Made by a program: the position numbers and the translations under genes. Below the pieces are notes generated by a model. That model made no database searches, had not been told where the DNA came from, and saw only the letters and a program-made list of their open reading frames with translations. 64,000 bases of DNA, from positions 496,001 through 560,000 of the forward strand of contig JACDTU010000002.1 of assembly GCA_022376465.1 (NCBI GenBank), read 5' to 3'. Every line of letters starts with the position of its first letter. The stretch's first letter is position 1. Below are positions 11,651 to 22,762 of the stretch, one piece after another. The stretch comes from Cubamyces lactineus (lineage: Eukaryota > Basidiomycota > Agaricomycetes > Polyporales > Polyporaceae).

Positions 11651-13171
11651 ATGAAGGGCGACAGCAATCCCACACCAGCAGTGACCCCTACGCAAATCCT
11701 TCGTGACAAACTCTCTGCCTTCCGCTTCGATGAGAAGTCCACCCCCTCGCTGCGCCGCTCCCCGCGCAATCACACCTCCTTCAAAGCAGAGGAAACCGAA
11801 TCAGAGCTTCCGACCGCCAGCACGCCAGCACGGAGGAAACGGGCAGCAAGCGGCTCTGCCGTAGCTGTCGGCCCTGACGTCAAGAAAGCGAAGAGCCTAA
11901 GTCGTCCGAAACTGAAGAAGGCTTCCCGTGGAATAGCTCCGCCAGAGAAGTATGCTCACCTTGATCCGCTCAACGATTATTTGGGCCAAGAGCCAGACAT
12001 GCTCGACAGTGAGTCCCTGATGTACATGGCTCCATTTCGACCCAAACCATTAGATCGTTGAACTGATTGGGATTCTGCCGTAGTTCTCTTCTGCGGCATC
12101 AAGTATGTACTCTCGTAACTCTGTAGACATCGGGCTCGTCTTTGCTCACCACTGACATTCCAGTCCGGGGCAGATGTCTGCGACGGTGGGCCACCACTTC
12201 GCTCATCCGACGAACCACTTTTGGGCGTGCCTTTATGGCGGAGGTAAGCTTGTCATATGTCGTTGGTTGTGTAAGTCTTCAGCCTCACACATCTCCGCCA
12301 GGTTTAACAGACAGACTGTTGAGCGCATCCGAAGACTATACACTACCTGATCGTCATAATTATGGGATGGTAAGGCGTTCCCGGTTTTGCTCAGCAAGCC
12401 CTGATGTTCTGTTTGCCCATAGACGAATCTTGTTGAACGACCCAGTGCCCAAGTACGTGCTCTGCAGGTCCAATCTTGCAACGTTGCAACTCATGCCACA
12501 TCCTCAGGCGGCCGAGTTGGCCAACAATGAATTCACAGCGGGCGTGCCGGCGCTTCTACAAAAGATTACTCGTAAGCGGCCACGCATAGTGTGCTTCGTA
12601 GGCAAAGGCATATGGGACAGCTTCATCAAGGCAGCAGCGCCGTCTCCTGTTGCAAATGAAGAGCCGTCCTCTGGCGAAAGCCAGCCCGTAGAACCACCTA
12701 CTGGCGCAGCCGCACAAGCTGACGGTAGCGATCTGCTTGCAACGAAGGCGAAGGCTAGTAAGAAGATAGGCTCGAGAGCGAAGACTACGAAACAGAAGGG
12801 CAAGGTTCCAAAAGAACCATTCGTATTTGACTTGCAGCCGTATAAAGTGGTCCATTCAAATCGTAAGCGCATGCATGACGAGTGCTGTTGCGATCGCTGA
12901 TGACTGGTCACTAGCGGCGGCCAAAGTACGCGAAACGCTATTCTTTGTGGTGGTAAGCACCTCTGGGCTCGTCGCGGGCTACCAGGTGAGTGGAGCGCGG
13001 CGACAAGTGGTGATTACGTATGGTTCAAGTATACTCCCCCCGAACTAGCGTCCTGAGAAAATCAAGCAATTCGCATTGCTCAAACAGCGTCTGGACGAGC
13101 TCAAGGACGGCACCCTTGATACATCCACCATGACAGTGATACCCATCCCCGAACACATGTTTTCCCTTTGA
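11651..13171 (+). CDS. TDG: G/T-U mismatch-specific DNA glycosylase (TDG/MUG family)
   Basis: A nuclear base-excision repair enzyme that removes T or U mispaired with G. Eight exons (11651-12008, 12084-12102, 12164-12243, 12302-12369, 12423-12452, 12508-12862, 12915-12985, 13049-13171) give 367 residues. Residues 1-119 are a basic, disordered tail rich in Lys and Arg. The catalytic core follows: FCGINPGQMSA with the water-positioning Asn, GHHFAHPTNHFW, TNLVERPSAQAAEL, and PRIVCFVGKGIW. The family's FVVVSTSG stretch follows an inserted Ala/Lys-rich linker (about residues 225-270). The GINPG motif is split by introns around a 19-nt micro-exon, and a 30-nt exon encodes the NLVERP loop. The frame is continuous and no catalytic residue is missing. 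Confidence 0.92.
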
Positions 13172-13428
13172 TCTCTTGATTCCGCCTCGTCAGTACACAT
13201 GTGCTGAACACTGTGAATCCGTTTGGAATATTGGATAGCTGGCTTGCCACTGTACGGCGGGTATATACGCGTTCGACCCCTCCTTGACGGCCATTGGACG
13301 ATCGTAAACATGAATCGCAGCACCATATAGGATCTAGTGATACATTTTTGCGAGCACTCCGCAGCGCTCGCGCTATGTTACAACGGTCCGTGTATAGCAC
13401 GCATAACGAGAAGGCAGGAGGAAAACGA

Positions 13429-14115
13429 CTACTCCACCGCGCCCTCGTCACTTTCTTCCTCGCCCTCGGCGACGTCGATCAGGTCCAGAGAGTCGATGTC
13501 GTGACCCGCGCCCATGTACGAGTCACGGATGACGTAAAGCTGGACCGCGTTCTGGCTCTGCGGCAGCAAGAACTCGAGGCACACGGCCAGGCTGCGGTGG
13601 ACGGTGACCTGTTTAATTGCGAGCAGCTTCCGTGTCTTGGACTCGTCGATGACGAATAACCAGATCGCGAGCTTTGTGGGGTAGGTACCGATAGCAATGC
13701 ACTTCGAGTCGCCTCGTCGGTGATCAGCAGGCCGATGGCCTGCACGTTCTTCCTCTAGTGCCATCTCCTAGAAAAGACATCCCACTGTGTACTCAGTCAG
13801 ACGCGACCATGTCAAGGATGGATGGATTGTACTAACTTGAGTAGGCGTGCAGATGATGAGTTGTCCTTCTCGAGCAACCGCAGCTCCGCCCGCGGGCTCC
13901 TCAACGGACTCCTTGACGAGATTCGGAACGCATTCGAGCAGCTTGCCCAGCTGGAGCTTCTCCTGCGCAGGGAGTGAGATTCTGCATGTAAATCATGAGA
14001 CCACGATCACTTACGTCCTGCCGGACCGGGATGAGCTGGAACTCATTCGAGAGCGCGAAGACGGGGAACGATGCGATCGTCGAAATCGTCGGGCGGAGGA
14101 CGGAGGACTTGCGAC
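13429..14115 (-). pseudogene. Truncated SEC63-domain remnant
   Basis: The minus strand encodes scraps of a SEC63-type C-terminal domain. The last piece reads LAIWLFVIDESKTRKLLAI, then VQLYVIRDSYMG, and ends in an acidic tail to the stop at 13,429. This matches the final beta-sandwich shared by ER translocon SEC63 and Brr2-type helicases; the acidic end favours ER SEC63. An upstream piece near 14,020-14,115 reads SNEFQLIPVRQD, another piece of the same domain. The J domain, membrane segments and several hundred residues that should lie between the pieces are missing. Spliced joins give no long frame. It abuts the duplicated block B, so it may be debris left by that rearrangement. The assignment to SEC63 rather than Brr2/Slh1 is uncertain. 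Confidence 0.5.
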
Positions 14116-14445
14116 CTAAGAGCCTAAAGGAGCGACGACATTAACTTAGAGGTATGCCTAGTCTACGCTCATTTCGCCGACAGAGCAAGCTTTCACAGGA
14201 CGAAGAGACTCTTCCAAAATGCCAGTCACAACTTGGTTGAGTTGCGATGCAAACGCGAGAGCGCTTAGATGCGAATTTGGGGGGTGCCTGCTATCAGTAC
14301 AAGTGTGTCCGACCACGATGATGATGAGAATAAGGGGCTAGCTAGGAAATAAGAGCCGTGAAATAGGGATCCCTTTCCTTCGTCGCATCGCCTTAGAAGT
14401 GGAAGGCGAAATAAAATAAAATGAAATAAAAGAGACCGTAGGAGC

Positions 14446-14927
14446 TCAGGCCCTCTTGGGGTCGGCAGGTGGTTCAGGCGGAGGAACACCCCATTCAGGA
14501 AGTCCCTTCGGTCGCTCGATGCGTTTCGGTTCCCACTCCTCTGCCGCCGCGGCGCTCAGTTTCTGCATGGGACTTGCTTAGACTATGTGGCCAGAAATTG
14601 AGATGGCGTGAAGGACGCACGAAGTACTCTTCCCGTATGTCGAATTTCTTCCGGTTCTGGGTCAGGCCCAGTTCTTGTTCTTTGCTGAGCTGTAGATGGA
14701 GGCGTATTGTCAGACATCCACGTCTGGCATGATTGAGCACGAGCGTCCTTGCATACCGCAGTGACTTTCTGGGCATGGAGATCATACCGCGTCTGCGTGA
14801 ACTGTTGGAGGCCGAACGAAGCCCCGACGATGATCAGCACAAAGGGCACCCCAAACAGGGCGGGGTGTTTCCTAAATATCTTGCTATATGTTGGTGCATT
14901 CAGAGGGTTGGAGGAGAACGTCGGCAT
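14446..14927 (-). CDS. COX16: Cytochrome c oxidase assembly protein COX16 (copy B)
   Basis: A second intact COX16 for complex IV assembly, in the mitochondrial inner membrane. Exons 14927-14757, 14689-14621 and 14562-14446 have exactly the same lengths (171, 69 and 117 nt) as in copy A and give 118 residues. It differs from copy A at three residues: Tyr21 to His, His68 to Gln and Lys88 to Glu. All splice signals are kept. The retained frame suggests it is functional or very recent. The divergent partner on the other strand is a broken VPS41, so its shared promoter now serves only this gene. Confidence 0.92.
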
Positions 14928-15146
14928 CGCAAGAGTGATGGTGAGTGTAATCCAAGTGTCTAATACAGAGAAGCGCCCGTAAGTACCGTACACACGCGAG
15001 TGGGCGTCTCTTTCGCGCTTGCTCTCCGCCACCACGCGTCACTGTCCAGTGTCGCGTCCCCCCATAACTAGCTGCTTCTCCCTCATTGCTGCTTAGTTTT
15101 TCTGGCTTGAAGGGAATGAGCAGTGCACGCATTGGCACCTTGTGAC

Positions 15147-15698
15147 ATGTCTGCAGAAGCTGTTGAGCATGGCTTGGAGTCCGATCACGATAGGCGAGTT
15201 ACTGCCAGACCGGGCAGAAATATGAGGAAAGCGACCACGAGCGTAGCGAGGAACACGGAGAGGGTGACCTGGCGCAAGGAAATGAGATATGTACAAGCGA
15301 AACACTTGGTCAGGATGCAGATGATCACGAAGAGGAGGACGACGAAAATGAGGAAGACAAAAAGGAGGACGAGGACGAAGAGCCTGCACGTCCTATATGC
15401 AACAAGCCCATCTCGCAACCACCAGACGGCATCGTCTTGCTATTCTTGTGTCGACATGTTGTGCACGCGCATTGCGTAGAGCACGGCGACGACCTTCCGC
15501 ACCAACCTGACCCAACGTTGATCGGTCTAGGTATCGGCGGGCAACCAGGACTGAGCGGCAAGATTGCATTGTGAGCGGATCTGCGTGCTAAATCGCGATT
15601 ATCGCTCACGTCTATACGGCAGTACCGCGATTCTGCGCGCGAAGATTAGACAGGGATGCCCAGTTTGCCACAAGAAAGGCGAAGGGGAACGGGCGTGA
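15147..15698 (+). pseudogene. VPS41: VPS41 pseudogene with internal deletion (copy B)
   Basis: The N-terminal ATG and first codons (SAEAVEHGLESDHDRR) match VPS41 copy A. A one-base loss near 15,220 then shifts the frame. At about 15,388 the acidic tract is joined directly to the C-terminal RING exon (CNKPISQPPDGIV..CRHVVHAHC), skipping exons 2-12 and part of 13. The last intron and final exon (to TGA 15,698) are still intact and nearly identical to copy A. The combination of frameshift and loss of the propeller and helical repeat means no VPS41 function. It could at most yield a truncated basic peptide. Confidence 0.9.
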
Positions 15699-15734
15699 TA
15701 CAATGTCCTTGCTATACCCGAATCTGTTGTGCAG

Positions 15735-17318
15735 TCACTGCAATCGGATACCTGGAACTTCTTTGTCTGGCCACGGAAAGTACTTCTCGCGACTGCAGGT
15801 GAGAGATTCGCATCCGTTGCGAGACATACGGTAGAGAATGCCGTGTAACGTCATGCACGTATGGGGCAACGCATGTACGCCGAGACCTCTTCTCCGTCCA
15901 CCCATACTACTCGCAGCAATGGTTCTTGTCCTACCGCCAAAATCACAGGAGTGGTATGTTGTTGGTGAGGCCTTGAAGAAGGTCACCGTCAGTCGAACGT
16001 CATAGGTTGAACGAAGTAACAACACCGACATGAAACCTCGACCACTGAACGTCCCTGTACCGCGGAACAACTTGAGTTCGTTCAAGTCGCCTAAGCACCG
16101 CGAACACATGGCGCGCTCCGCCCCTGCCAGATCCAGCGGGTTGTTAATGCTGACTTGCCAACTTACTACCCCTCTCGGAACGTTTTCGTCGCCGGTTATC
16201 TTCCAAGCGCGCAAGGATGCCAGACGACTTGCCCATTCGAGGTACAAAACTTCAGTCCCATGAGGGCCGTGCGACCCGAGCCACAGGCCTGCCAGGGAAG
16301 AGGGCGTCCATTGCGGAGATATTGGATCCACATACGGACGGACGTCGTGACGGAGAGGATAGTAGCTGGGCAGGTAGGGGTTGATATTGTCGAATCCCAA
16401 GAACGGGCGCACTTGATTGACGCAACCCCACGCACAGTACAACACGACGGCCGGCGGTGAGCGATAGACCCTAGAGCGTCCATAGACCACTGGTACCCGA
16501 GCGGTGGATCGCACGGATTGATCGAAATGCATCGATGGTTGGCAAACGATCCTGGGATACCTTCCGGGCGCGACCCAAGATTCGCACTCGGCACTCGGAA
16601 AGTCGGGGTGAGGAAACTGACCCTGTCGTGTATGGAGGCGGAAGCCTTGGATGCTCGGCGACATAAAGCCAAACGCCGCATCGTGAGGCGGACGTCTATG
16701 GTCACATTGACATATCATCTTGGCTGGCCCTAGCGGGGTAGGCGTCTGGGCGAACTCGATCCTTGCAAGCCGCTTGTAGGTAGGTGGCTCGGGCATCTCC
16801 GGTATATCCAACTCTTCTGGCTGCAGGAATCTGAAGCGCCATGCGTCGACCACGATCCCGCCTTCCCTCAGAGGACTGCCCGCGTGCAGCCTGATCTCGA
16901 TGATGTTGCCGGTGTAGGGATGGTCGCCCGCCCACAGCCCCAGCATAGGGCCGTACGTATGCAGCAGCCCGATGTAGACGACAAACCATGATCGCCCGCC
17001 GAAATACGAGATGTCATGCAGACCATATCGGGCTGCCATGGAACGCCAGATAGATTGATCGATGGCTAAGTTATAGAGGGCTCGACAGCTGCACAAGACA
17101 TGCACGAGATCCGATGAGGGCAGGAGATCGAATAGATGTCTGAGGACGTCGTATGACATGTGACTTAGGTTTTTATAGGCGGATTGCAATGCAGACGAGG
17201 TATCCTTCTCGTCCTGGGGTCTCGAATCGGGCGACATAGGATAGATGAGAGGGGAGATGGTAACGAAGTCGCGTAGGTGCTGAAGATAAGGCAAGAGGTT
17301 AGTATTAAGTTCAGTCAT
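15735..17318 (-). CDS. F-box protein (intact copy)
   Basis: A single-exon frame of 527 residues. Residues about 53-93 form an F-box (SYDVLRHLFDLLPSSDLVHVL, CRALYNLAID, IWRSMAARYG), which would dock to SKP1 in an SCF ubiquitin ligase. The rest (about 100-500) is a large beta-rich region of a type often found in fungal F-box proteins (GPMLGLWAGDHPYTG, LAGLWLGSHGPHGTEVLYLEW); the two copies of this LWxGxHxxxGxE-like motif suggest an internal repeat. No LRR or WD repeats are visible. The gene converges on the VPS41 pseudogene, with stops 37 bp apart. A Met at residue 28 is an alternative start. Copy A of this gene has decayed, so this is the only complete copy in the window. Confidence 0.8.
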   Translation of the reverse strand: MTELNTNLLPYLQHLRDFVTISPLIYPMSPDSRPQDEKDTSSALQSAYKNLSHMSYDVLRHLFDLLPSSDLVHVLCSCRALYNLAIDQSIWRSMAARYGLHDISYFGGRSWFVVYIGLLHTYGPMLGLWAGDHPYTGNIIEIRLHAGSPLREGGIVVDAWRFRFLQPEELDIPEMPEPPTYKRLARIEFAQTPTPLGPAKMICQCDHRRPPHDAAFGFMSPSIQGFRLHTRQGQFPHPDFPSAECESWVAPGRYPRIVCQPSMHFDQSVRSTARVPVVYGRSRVYRSPPAVVLYCAWGCVNQVRPFLGFDNINPYLPSYYPLRHDVRPYVDPISPQWTPSSLAGLWLGSHGPHGTEVLYLEWASRLASLRAWKITGDENVPRGVVSWQVSINNPLDLAGAERAMCSRCLGDLNELKLFRGTGTFSGRGFMSVLLLRSTYDVRLTVTFFKASPTTYHSCDFGGRTRTIAASSMGGRRRGLGVHALPHTCMTLHGILYRMSRNGCESLTCSREKYFPWPDKEVPGIRLQ

Positions 17319-17745
17319 CGTATCAAATTCAGCCTAGCTAGCCGATATGTCGGACCCGGGCACTCACCAAGGTCCGATTGTCCATGTGTCTCAACTGTTG
17401 GCGCGATTGAGCTGGGCAGGATATGAAGAGTGCCGGCGGCCGGTGGTCGGAGAGACAATATGGGGCGCGGTTGTTGGGCGTGGGCACTCAGAGCGTGGAA
17501 GAGAAGCCGAACGGTTGCACGCGAAACCCCCGGTCCTATCGCCTCGGTATTACCGATGAGCGAGAAGACGAAGTCCCCGCCAACCCAAGCCAGAGATGGC
17601 ATTCACACAACCGTGAAGAGATGAGTTTAGCTTTGACAGCTTCAGCCTCCAGTAAACTTGGCACACGATATCAGATTGTTCGCAACGTAAATCCATTGAA
17701 TAAGGTGACCCACATTAGTCTCATCGCACAAGGACAATGCATCAT

Positions 17746-20700
17746 TCAGATATGTAAGGGGGGAGGTTCTTCTAGCGTGTGCTCTAGCTGTGCTATCTCT
17801 TCTTGGTAGAACCGCTCAAGAGCCTCCTTGTCAGAGCAGAATTTGTGGAGCTCGAGACGAATGTCCTCTGCGGCAGCGGCGGGCCGCTGGTATTTGAGAG
17901 CCGTGCCGATGCGTCCAGGCGCCATGAGGCGGTTGGTGAGAAAGAGGTATCCCTGGGAGCCTCCCAAGACCTGGATGAAGGCGACACCTGACCGGTGGAC
18001 CCATTGAGAGTACTTGAACGGCGAACGCCGGTACGAGTATACCACGTCGACTTGGCTTGGATAATGGCTCGCCGCTTCGATATCTAGGACGAAGCCCCAC
18101 TTCCTGAGCAACGCTGATTCGAAGTAATGTGTTGCTTGGGAACCCTCTGGAACGCGCCTCTGGAGGTCTGAGATGTCAGGAGGAGGGGCGGCCAAAGGGA
18201 TAGGAAAGCACGATTGGAACGGGTTTTTCTCGCGAACGTCGCAGATTTGGTCGACGTAGGATTCTACGAGCTTCAAGCCGTATCTGCCGATGGTTCTACT
18301 CCACTGCTGAAGCAAGTCTTCGATGCACCGCGCAGTTGTCCCGATCCAGTGGAATTCGAAGTGGAAGCAAGTCGCAGGATTGTGGATGATATCGTGGTGT
18401 AGGACTACCGACTCCGCTTGGTCGCTGCGCTGTAATGCAAACATCGATAAGCTTCAAGGTCGAGCAATGTAGAGGCTGACACACCTCTCGTGGATCGACG
18501 TCGATGATCATGCTCTGACTGAAAATCAGACGCTTCTTGGTCTTTTTGCCCGATGCTGTCCGCGGCGAGTTCAAGCCTCGCGCGTTCACATCTTCATGTT
18601 TGACGGGGCGTGAGAACCATCCTCCTCTCGGAGTGACTGGCACAATATACTCGCCGCGTAGGACATAGAAATAATGCCTGTGTACGCCCGTCAGTCCCGT
18701 GAATGTATATGGAGATGTTTGGATACACACCCATCGAGGAACCCGTGTGTGCCCCTGCAGTGATCGAACAAGCCTTGTTCCATGAGTTTTGCACCCCATT
18801 CTGTAGCTTGTTCCCGATTGGAGATGTCTCGGAATTCCCGGACTAGCCAAGACACGAACTGTGTCCCAGTAAACGAGTTCGCGTACCTCCTCCCATGCCA
18901 ACTATGCTCTTTGATTGGTACACCATCGTCCTCACGCATGGCCTTTGCGATCGCAGCCAACGACAGGTCACTTATGTCCTTCTCGCTCTTGACCTTCTTC
19001 TTGAGCGGTCCGGAAGCGTGGATCTCGTCCAGCTGTGCAGTGATCGACTCGTCTTGGACGCATTGCGCGGGACCCAGATCGGTGGGGATGAAGCGCACCG
19101 GTGGTGGCGGGTTCAGATCGTCCTTGGAGTGCCAGCGCGCCTTGGAGAAGCAATCGGCGAGCTTGTCCATACCGAGCAGTCTGATTTCTTCCTCGTTCAG
19201 CTTCTCCCCCGCCGGCCCGACACTCATATGGGGCGATTCATCGGTCGGGATGACGACGAAACGCGTTCGCCAGTATCGGAGCGATTCGCTGAACTGATTC
19301 TCGTATCCAGCTACGAGCATGTCCAGTCTGTTGCATAGTTAGTGCCCATCATGACCCTCAAGATGTGCCGATGAGGATTCACCTGTTCCACCCATAGTTC
19401 TCCATCCCATGTGAGCTGAAAGACGTCTTCAGTTCCGTATACCCTTCACCAAGCTTGGGCCAGATAAGGAACTGATATTCGAACGGCCTCGTCGGTGGCA
19501 TCCTGCGCACGTATCGCTGAACCTTGATCGAGTCGCCGCTATACATGATATGATGGATCTCGTTGCTCATGCTCAAGTACACCGAGTCACTCGCCGAACG
19601 CAGCACATCCGCTGCACCGATCGGCCTGGTGCTGGCGTTGTCGTCTCCAGCGTACGACTTCGTCCGACGGAGCGAGTTGAGCACGTCGGCCTCCCTATCG
19701 GAGGTCTGTTTTGATGGACGAAGGACAAATTGGAATCCCTGAGCCAGACGAAGGGCGACCATACCCCGCATCACGGCCAGACCCCATGCACGCCTGACTT
19801 CGTCGGCGCTCCCGTTCACGGAAGGAAATTTGACCAGGAACGAGTGCATTTCAGGGGGGTCGATGACGAAGTCGTATGAGAATACACCGTATGACGTCTC
19901 GAGTTCGTGGATGGACGGGAAGTGCTCGACCGTCAGAGGAAGACACAATGGGTTAACCATCGCCTGCCATTTGATCTCGTGCTTAGTGAGTGGCTGAGGG
20001 AACGCGTGCTGCCACCTGCGGGCCAGGGAAGCTTGTGCGTACGGTACCGCCGGATGCGGTTTCCACGGAAGGACCTCGATCGTGAGGTTCGTGGGTAGGA
20101 TAGGGAGGTTCGCCACGCTGCTCAGCGTGCCACGGCGCTTGCTGAGAATATCGTCTCGAGGTGGTGTGCCAACTGGAGAATGCCGTGTGAACGAGCCTCG
20201 GTGCGGCACAGTGAGGTCATCACCATCGTTGCGCCTCCGAATCGGTCGAGCAGCAGACCCTCTCTTAATCGCAACAGGTTGAGGCGACCGGGCGACCGCC
20301 GCTTTTGCGAGATTGGTCGTTGAGGATGAGGGCGACAATGGAGGGGTAACACCCGAGGCGGAGATGGGCGATGTTTGAGGCTGGCTTATACCCGCACGGA
20401 ACGGGTTGAGTAGCCAGGAAGGAGCGTACTTAGATAGTCCGGACGCCCGAGAGGTGCTCTCCCTGTGCGAGTGGCCGGTTGGCGTCTTGACTCCGGTCGA
20501 CATCGTGCTTCGTTGAGAATGACTGGAGCGGACAGACAAGATCGACGACTGTGACGGGGAGGTACTAAGTGCGCCTCCAGATATCGCCACGGTCAGCCTT
20601 TGTTCTCTGTCCATCGGGACCCGACATGTAGGGAGACCTCGGATGGGAGGCCCGGGGCTTTCCTCGATTGGGGGGATCCTCGATGGCTCAGTCGTACGCA

Positions 20701-22762
20701 CGATCGACGAGCGCTTCATCTCGCTTGCACGCCATGACGAGCTGAGTGTTGGCGCGCTCCCATTAGAGGATAAGGAATTCCGCAAAGCGGATTGTGGGGT
20801 GACGTCTTCCCGGATGGTGAAAACGTCCATGTCGAACTGGTCTGCGTCTTCGGGGGAGATGAGAGCCGCTCGTCTTTCGAGTAAGTCGGAATTGGAGAGA
20901 CCGAACTCTGAGATATCCGAGACAGACTCTTCCGAGGATAGCTCTCCGTGTCCAGGGTCGGGCAGGTACGGTATCTCGATGCTAGACAGGACGTCATGGT
21001 CTAGAAGCCCCAGCATTTCGATCTCGTGCATTTTCGCGCGCGCGACAAACCTGGTTCAAAAAATAAGCGTTGATTGGATAGCAAACAGGGATGTCTCACC
21101 TATCCTTGCGGAACGGCAGGTCCATCTGTCGATCCCAGAACGAGATAGTCATCCAGAACGGTTCCCACCATAACGTCTTCAGCTCTCTTGTGTCACCCAC
21201 ACTCTCCCCACTAGTGTCGTTTTCTCCACCCCATAATGGATCTAGAGCGCGCGGACCAACTTTGCCAATCTCTGCGCGGGTCTCGGGATCAACACCCTTG
21301 AAGCAGAAGATCGGAGTTTGATGTAGCGGAGGTTTTGCTAAAGAGACCAGATGCAGTGGGAAACCCTGATCCAGCATTCGTGTCGTCGTGAGACGTAGCA
21401 GCTGCTTCGAGACGCGAAAATATCCTGTACCCGGGGTGATGAGAATCGTCGATGAGCCAGTGTAAGAGAGCGAGCGGTCAATATAGTGCGTCTCCGTTGG
21501 GTTTAGCGCGAGATTCAAAGCCTCAAGGAGTGGCCCATCGTGTGCATAAGAAATTTGACCCACAAGCCGGACGTGATCAGGAGTGTGTTGACCGTCAGGA
21601 GAGGCCATGCATGCGCGGTGGTAATGGTGCGCAAGGAGGATGTCGCGTTGGAACGCCCAGAAGGAATCCTTTAGGCTCACAAGTGTCGGTTTCCAGTCAT
21701 ATAGCACCTCGAGGTCGGTGTTGACCTTAAAAAAGTCTTTGTACCAGCGGCCTTCATCGTCGCGACGCAGGGGGCCAGCAGCATAGTCGATCTCGGAGTG
21801 GTCGTAGTATACTCTTGAGATCAAGACGATAGTCACGATGTGGTTCGTGGCTGATTCGCTCCATTTGGCGAAGAGAGCAGGGAGAAACGAGTGTACGATC
21901 TTCTCGTTGTACCGCTCTCCGTCCCCTGCAAACTCCCATAACTCGCGGCACACTTGGATCAAAATCGTCACCTTGGCCGAGAGGGACCGATAGATGACCT
22001 TAGTGGCCGGAGACACGTACGCCGCTGATACCTACATGCCGTTGAGCGAACGATACATGGAGACTGTTGACAAAGGCACCTTCTTTCCGCTCACGTACAA
22101 TCCATGAACTTTTGCGCCAATAACGCCAATGAAAGACACTTGTTGATCGACATAGAGACACTGTCCAACCTGGTCACGTCCCAGGCGCCACATGTCGTTG
22201 CGGCCGAGGTACTGGTCTTGAAATACAAACTCGACATACTCTGCAGTGTATCGCTCTTTCTCCACCTGCCTGTCTGTTGAACGACTGCTGAAAACTGTCT
22301 ATGTGATACGTACTTTTGTGAGTGTCACTTCACCGGAATTGCGCAGCCCGAACTTCTCCAGGACCGGCCTTGGAAGAGATATCTGGATGTTCAAGTCTAT
22401 TGGACGCGTAAGGGGTATGTTGACGTTCGACGCACCTGTAGCTGGTGCTTCACAGAAGGGTCTTCCGGAGGGACTACGAACAAGAAACCAGGAGCATGTT
22501 CAGGCAGCGAAGACGCGATGCAAATCAAGTCGCCCTCTGCGACTCCCGGCCAGTGTTTGTGATTCAACTTCACTGCTCCACCCGGCGCGTCGTTTACCCA
22601 GACAGTGAGCACCTGCGAGTCTCCAACTTTGAGCGGAGGAGCCTGTGCAGGCGCAGGCGTTGCGGATGAAGTAGCAGACATGGGGTAACCGCCGAAGATG
22701 GACTGCACGGTGTTCGACCGCTTTCGCCCAGCAGAGGGTGCCAAAGACTCGGCGCGCGACAT
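17746..22762 (-). CDS. IML1: IML1/DEPDC5, GATOR1 (SEACIT) subunit
   Basis: IML1 is the GAP-bearing subunit of the GATOR1/SEACIT complex, which shuts off TORC1 at the vacuole when amino acids are scarce. Eight exons (22762-22436, 22382-22314, 22265-22080, 22031-21100, 21050-19383, 19327-18731, 18677-18485, 18429-17746) join in frame to 1,551 residues, the family's normal length. The N-terminal domain contains FQDQYLGRNDMWRLG and VIYRSLSAKVTI. A middle part follows (SYTGSSTILITPGTGYFRVS), then a long Ser/Pro-rich linker (about 540-750) and the steric region. A DEP domain lies at about 1,190-1,275 (SFTGTQFVSWLVREF, GLFDHCRGTHGF). The C-terminal domain ends with KEALERFYQEEIAQLE. Exon 4 was placed by skipping a 49-bp intron that holds an in-frame TAG. 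No key block is missing. Confidence 0.95.

Larger units (their letters stand above)
14399..16375. repeat. Segmental duplication, copy B
   Basis: A direct-orientation repeat of the COX16-VPS41-F-box block, about 14.3 kb downstream of copy A. Relative to copy A it lacks about 3.25 kb of VPS41: A positions about 1,062 to 4,316 are missing at B position about 15,388. It keeps the full F-box gene that is shredded in A. Matching continues to about 16,375, the last place where copy A still has recognisable F-box sequence. The full B block presumably extends to the F-box start at 17,318. Confidence 0.9.

Noticed and set aside
17315..17602. 95-residue minus-strand frame directly upstream of the F-box gene
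   Set aside because: It ends at a stop just before the F-box ATG and shows no motif; it is more likely the promoter and leader.
22032..22080. In-frame TAG inside IML1 (after LNGM) as a possible inactivating stop
   Set aside because: It lies in a 49-bp intron with GTGCCT donor and TAG acceptor; splicing it gives SGKK-VSAAYVSP, which fits the family.
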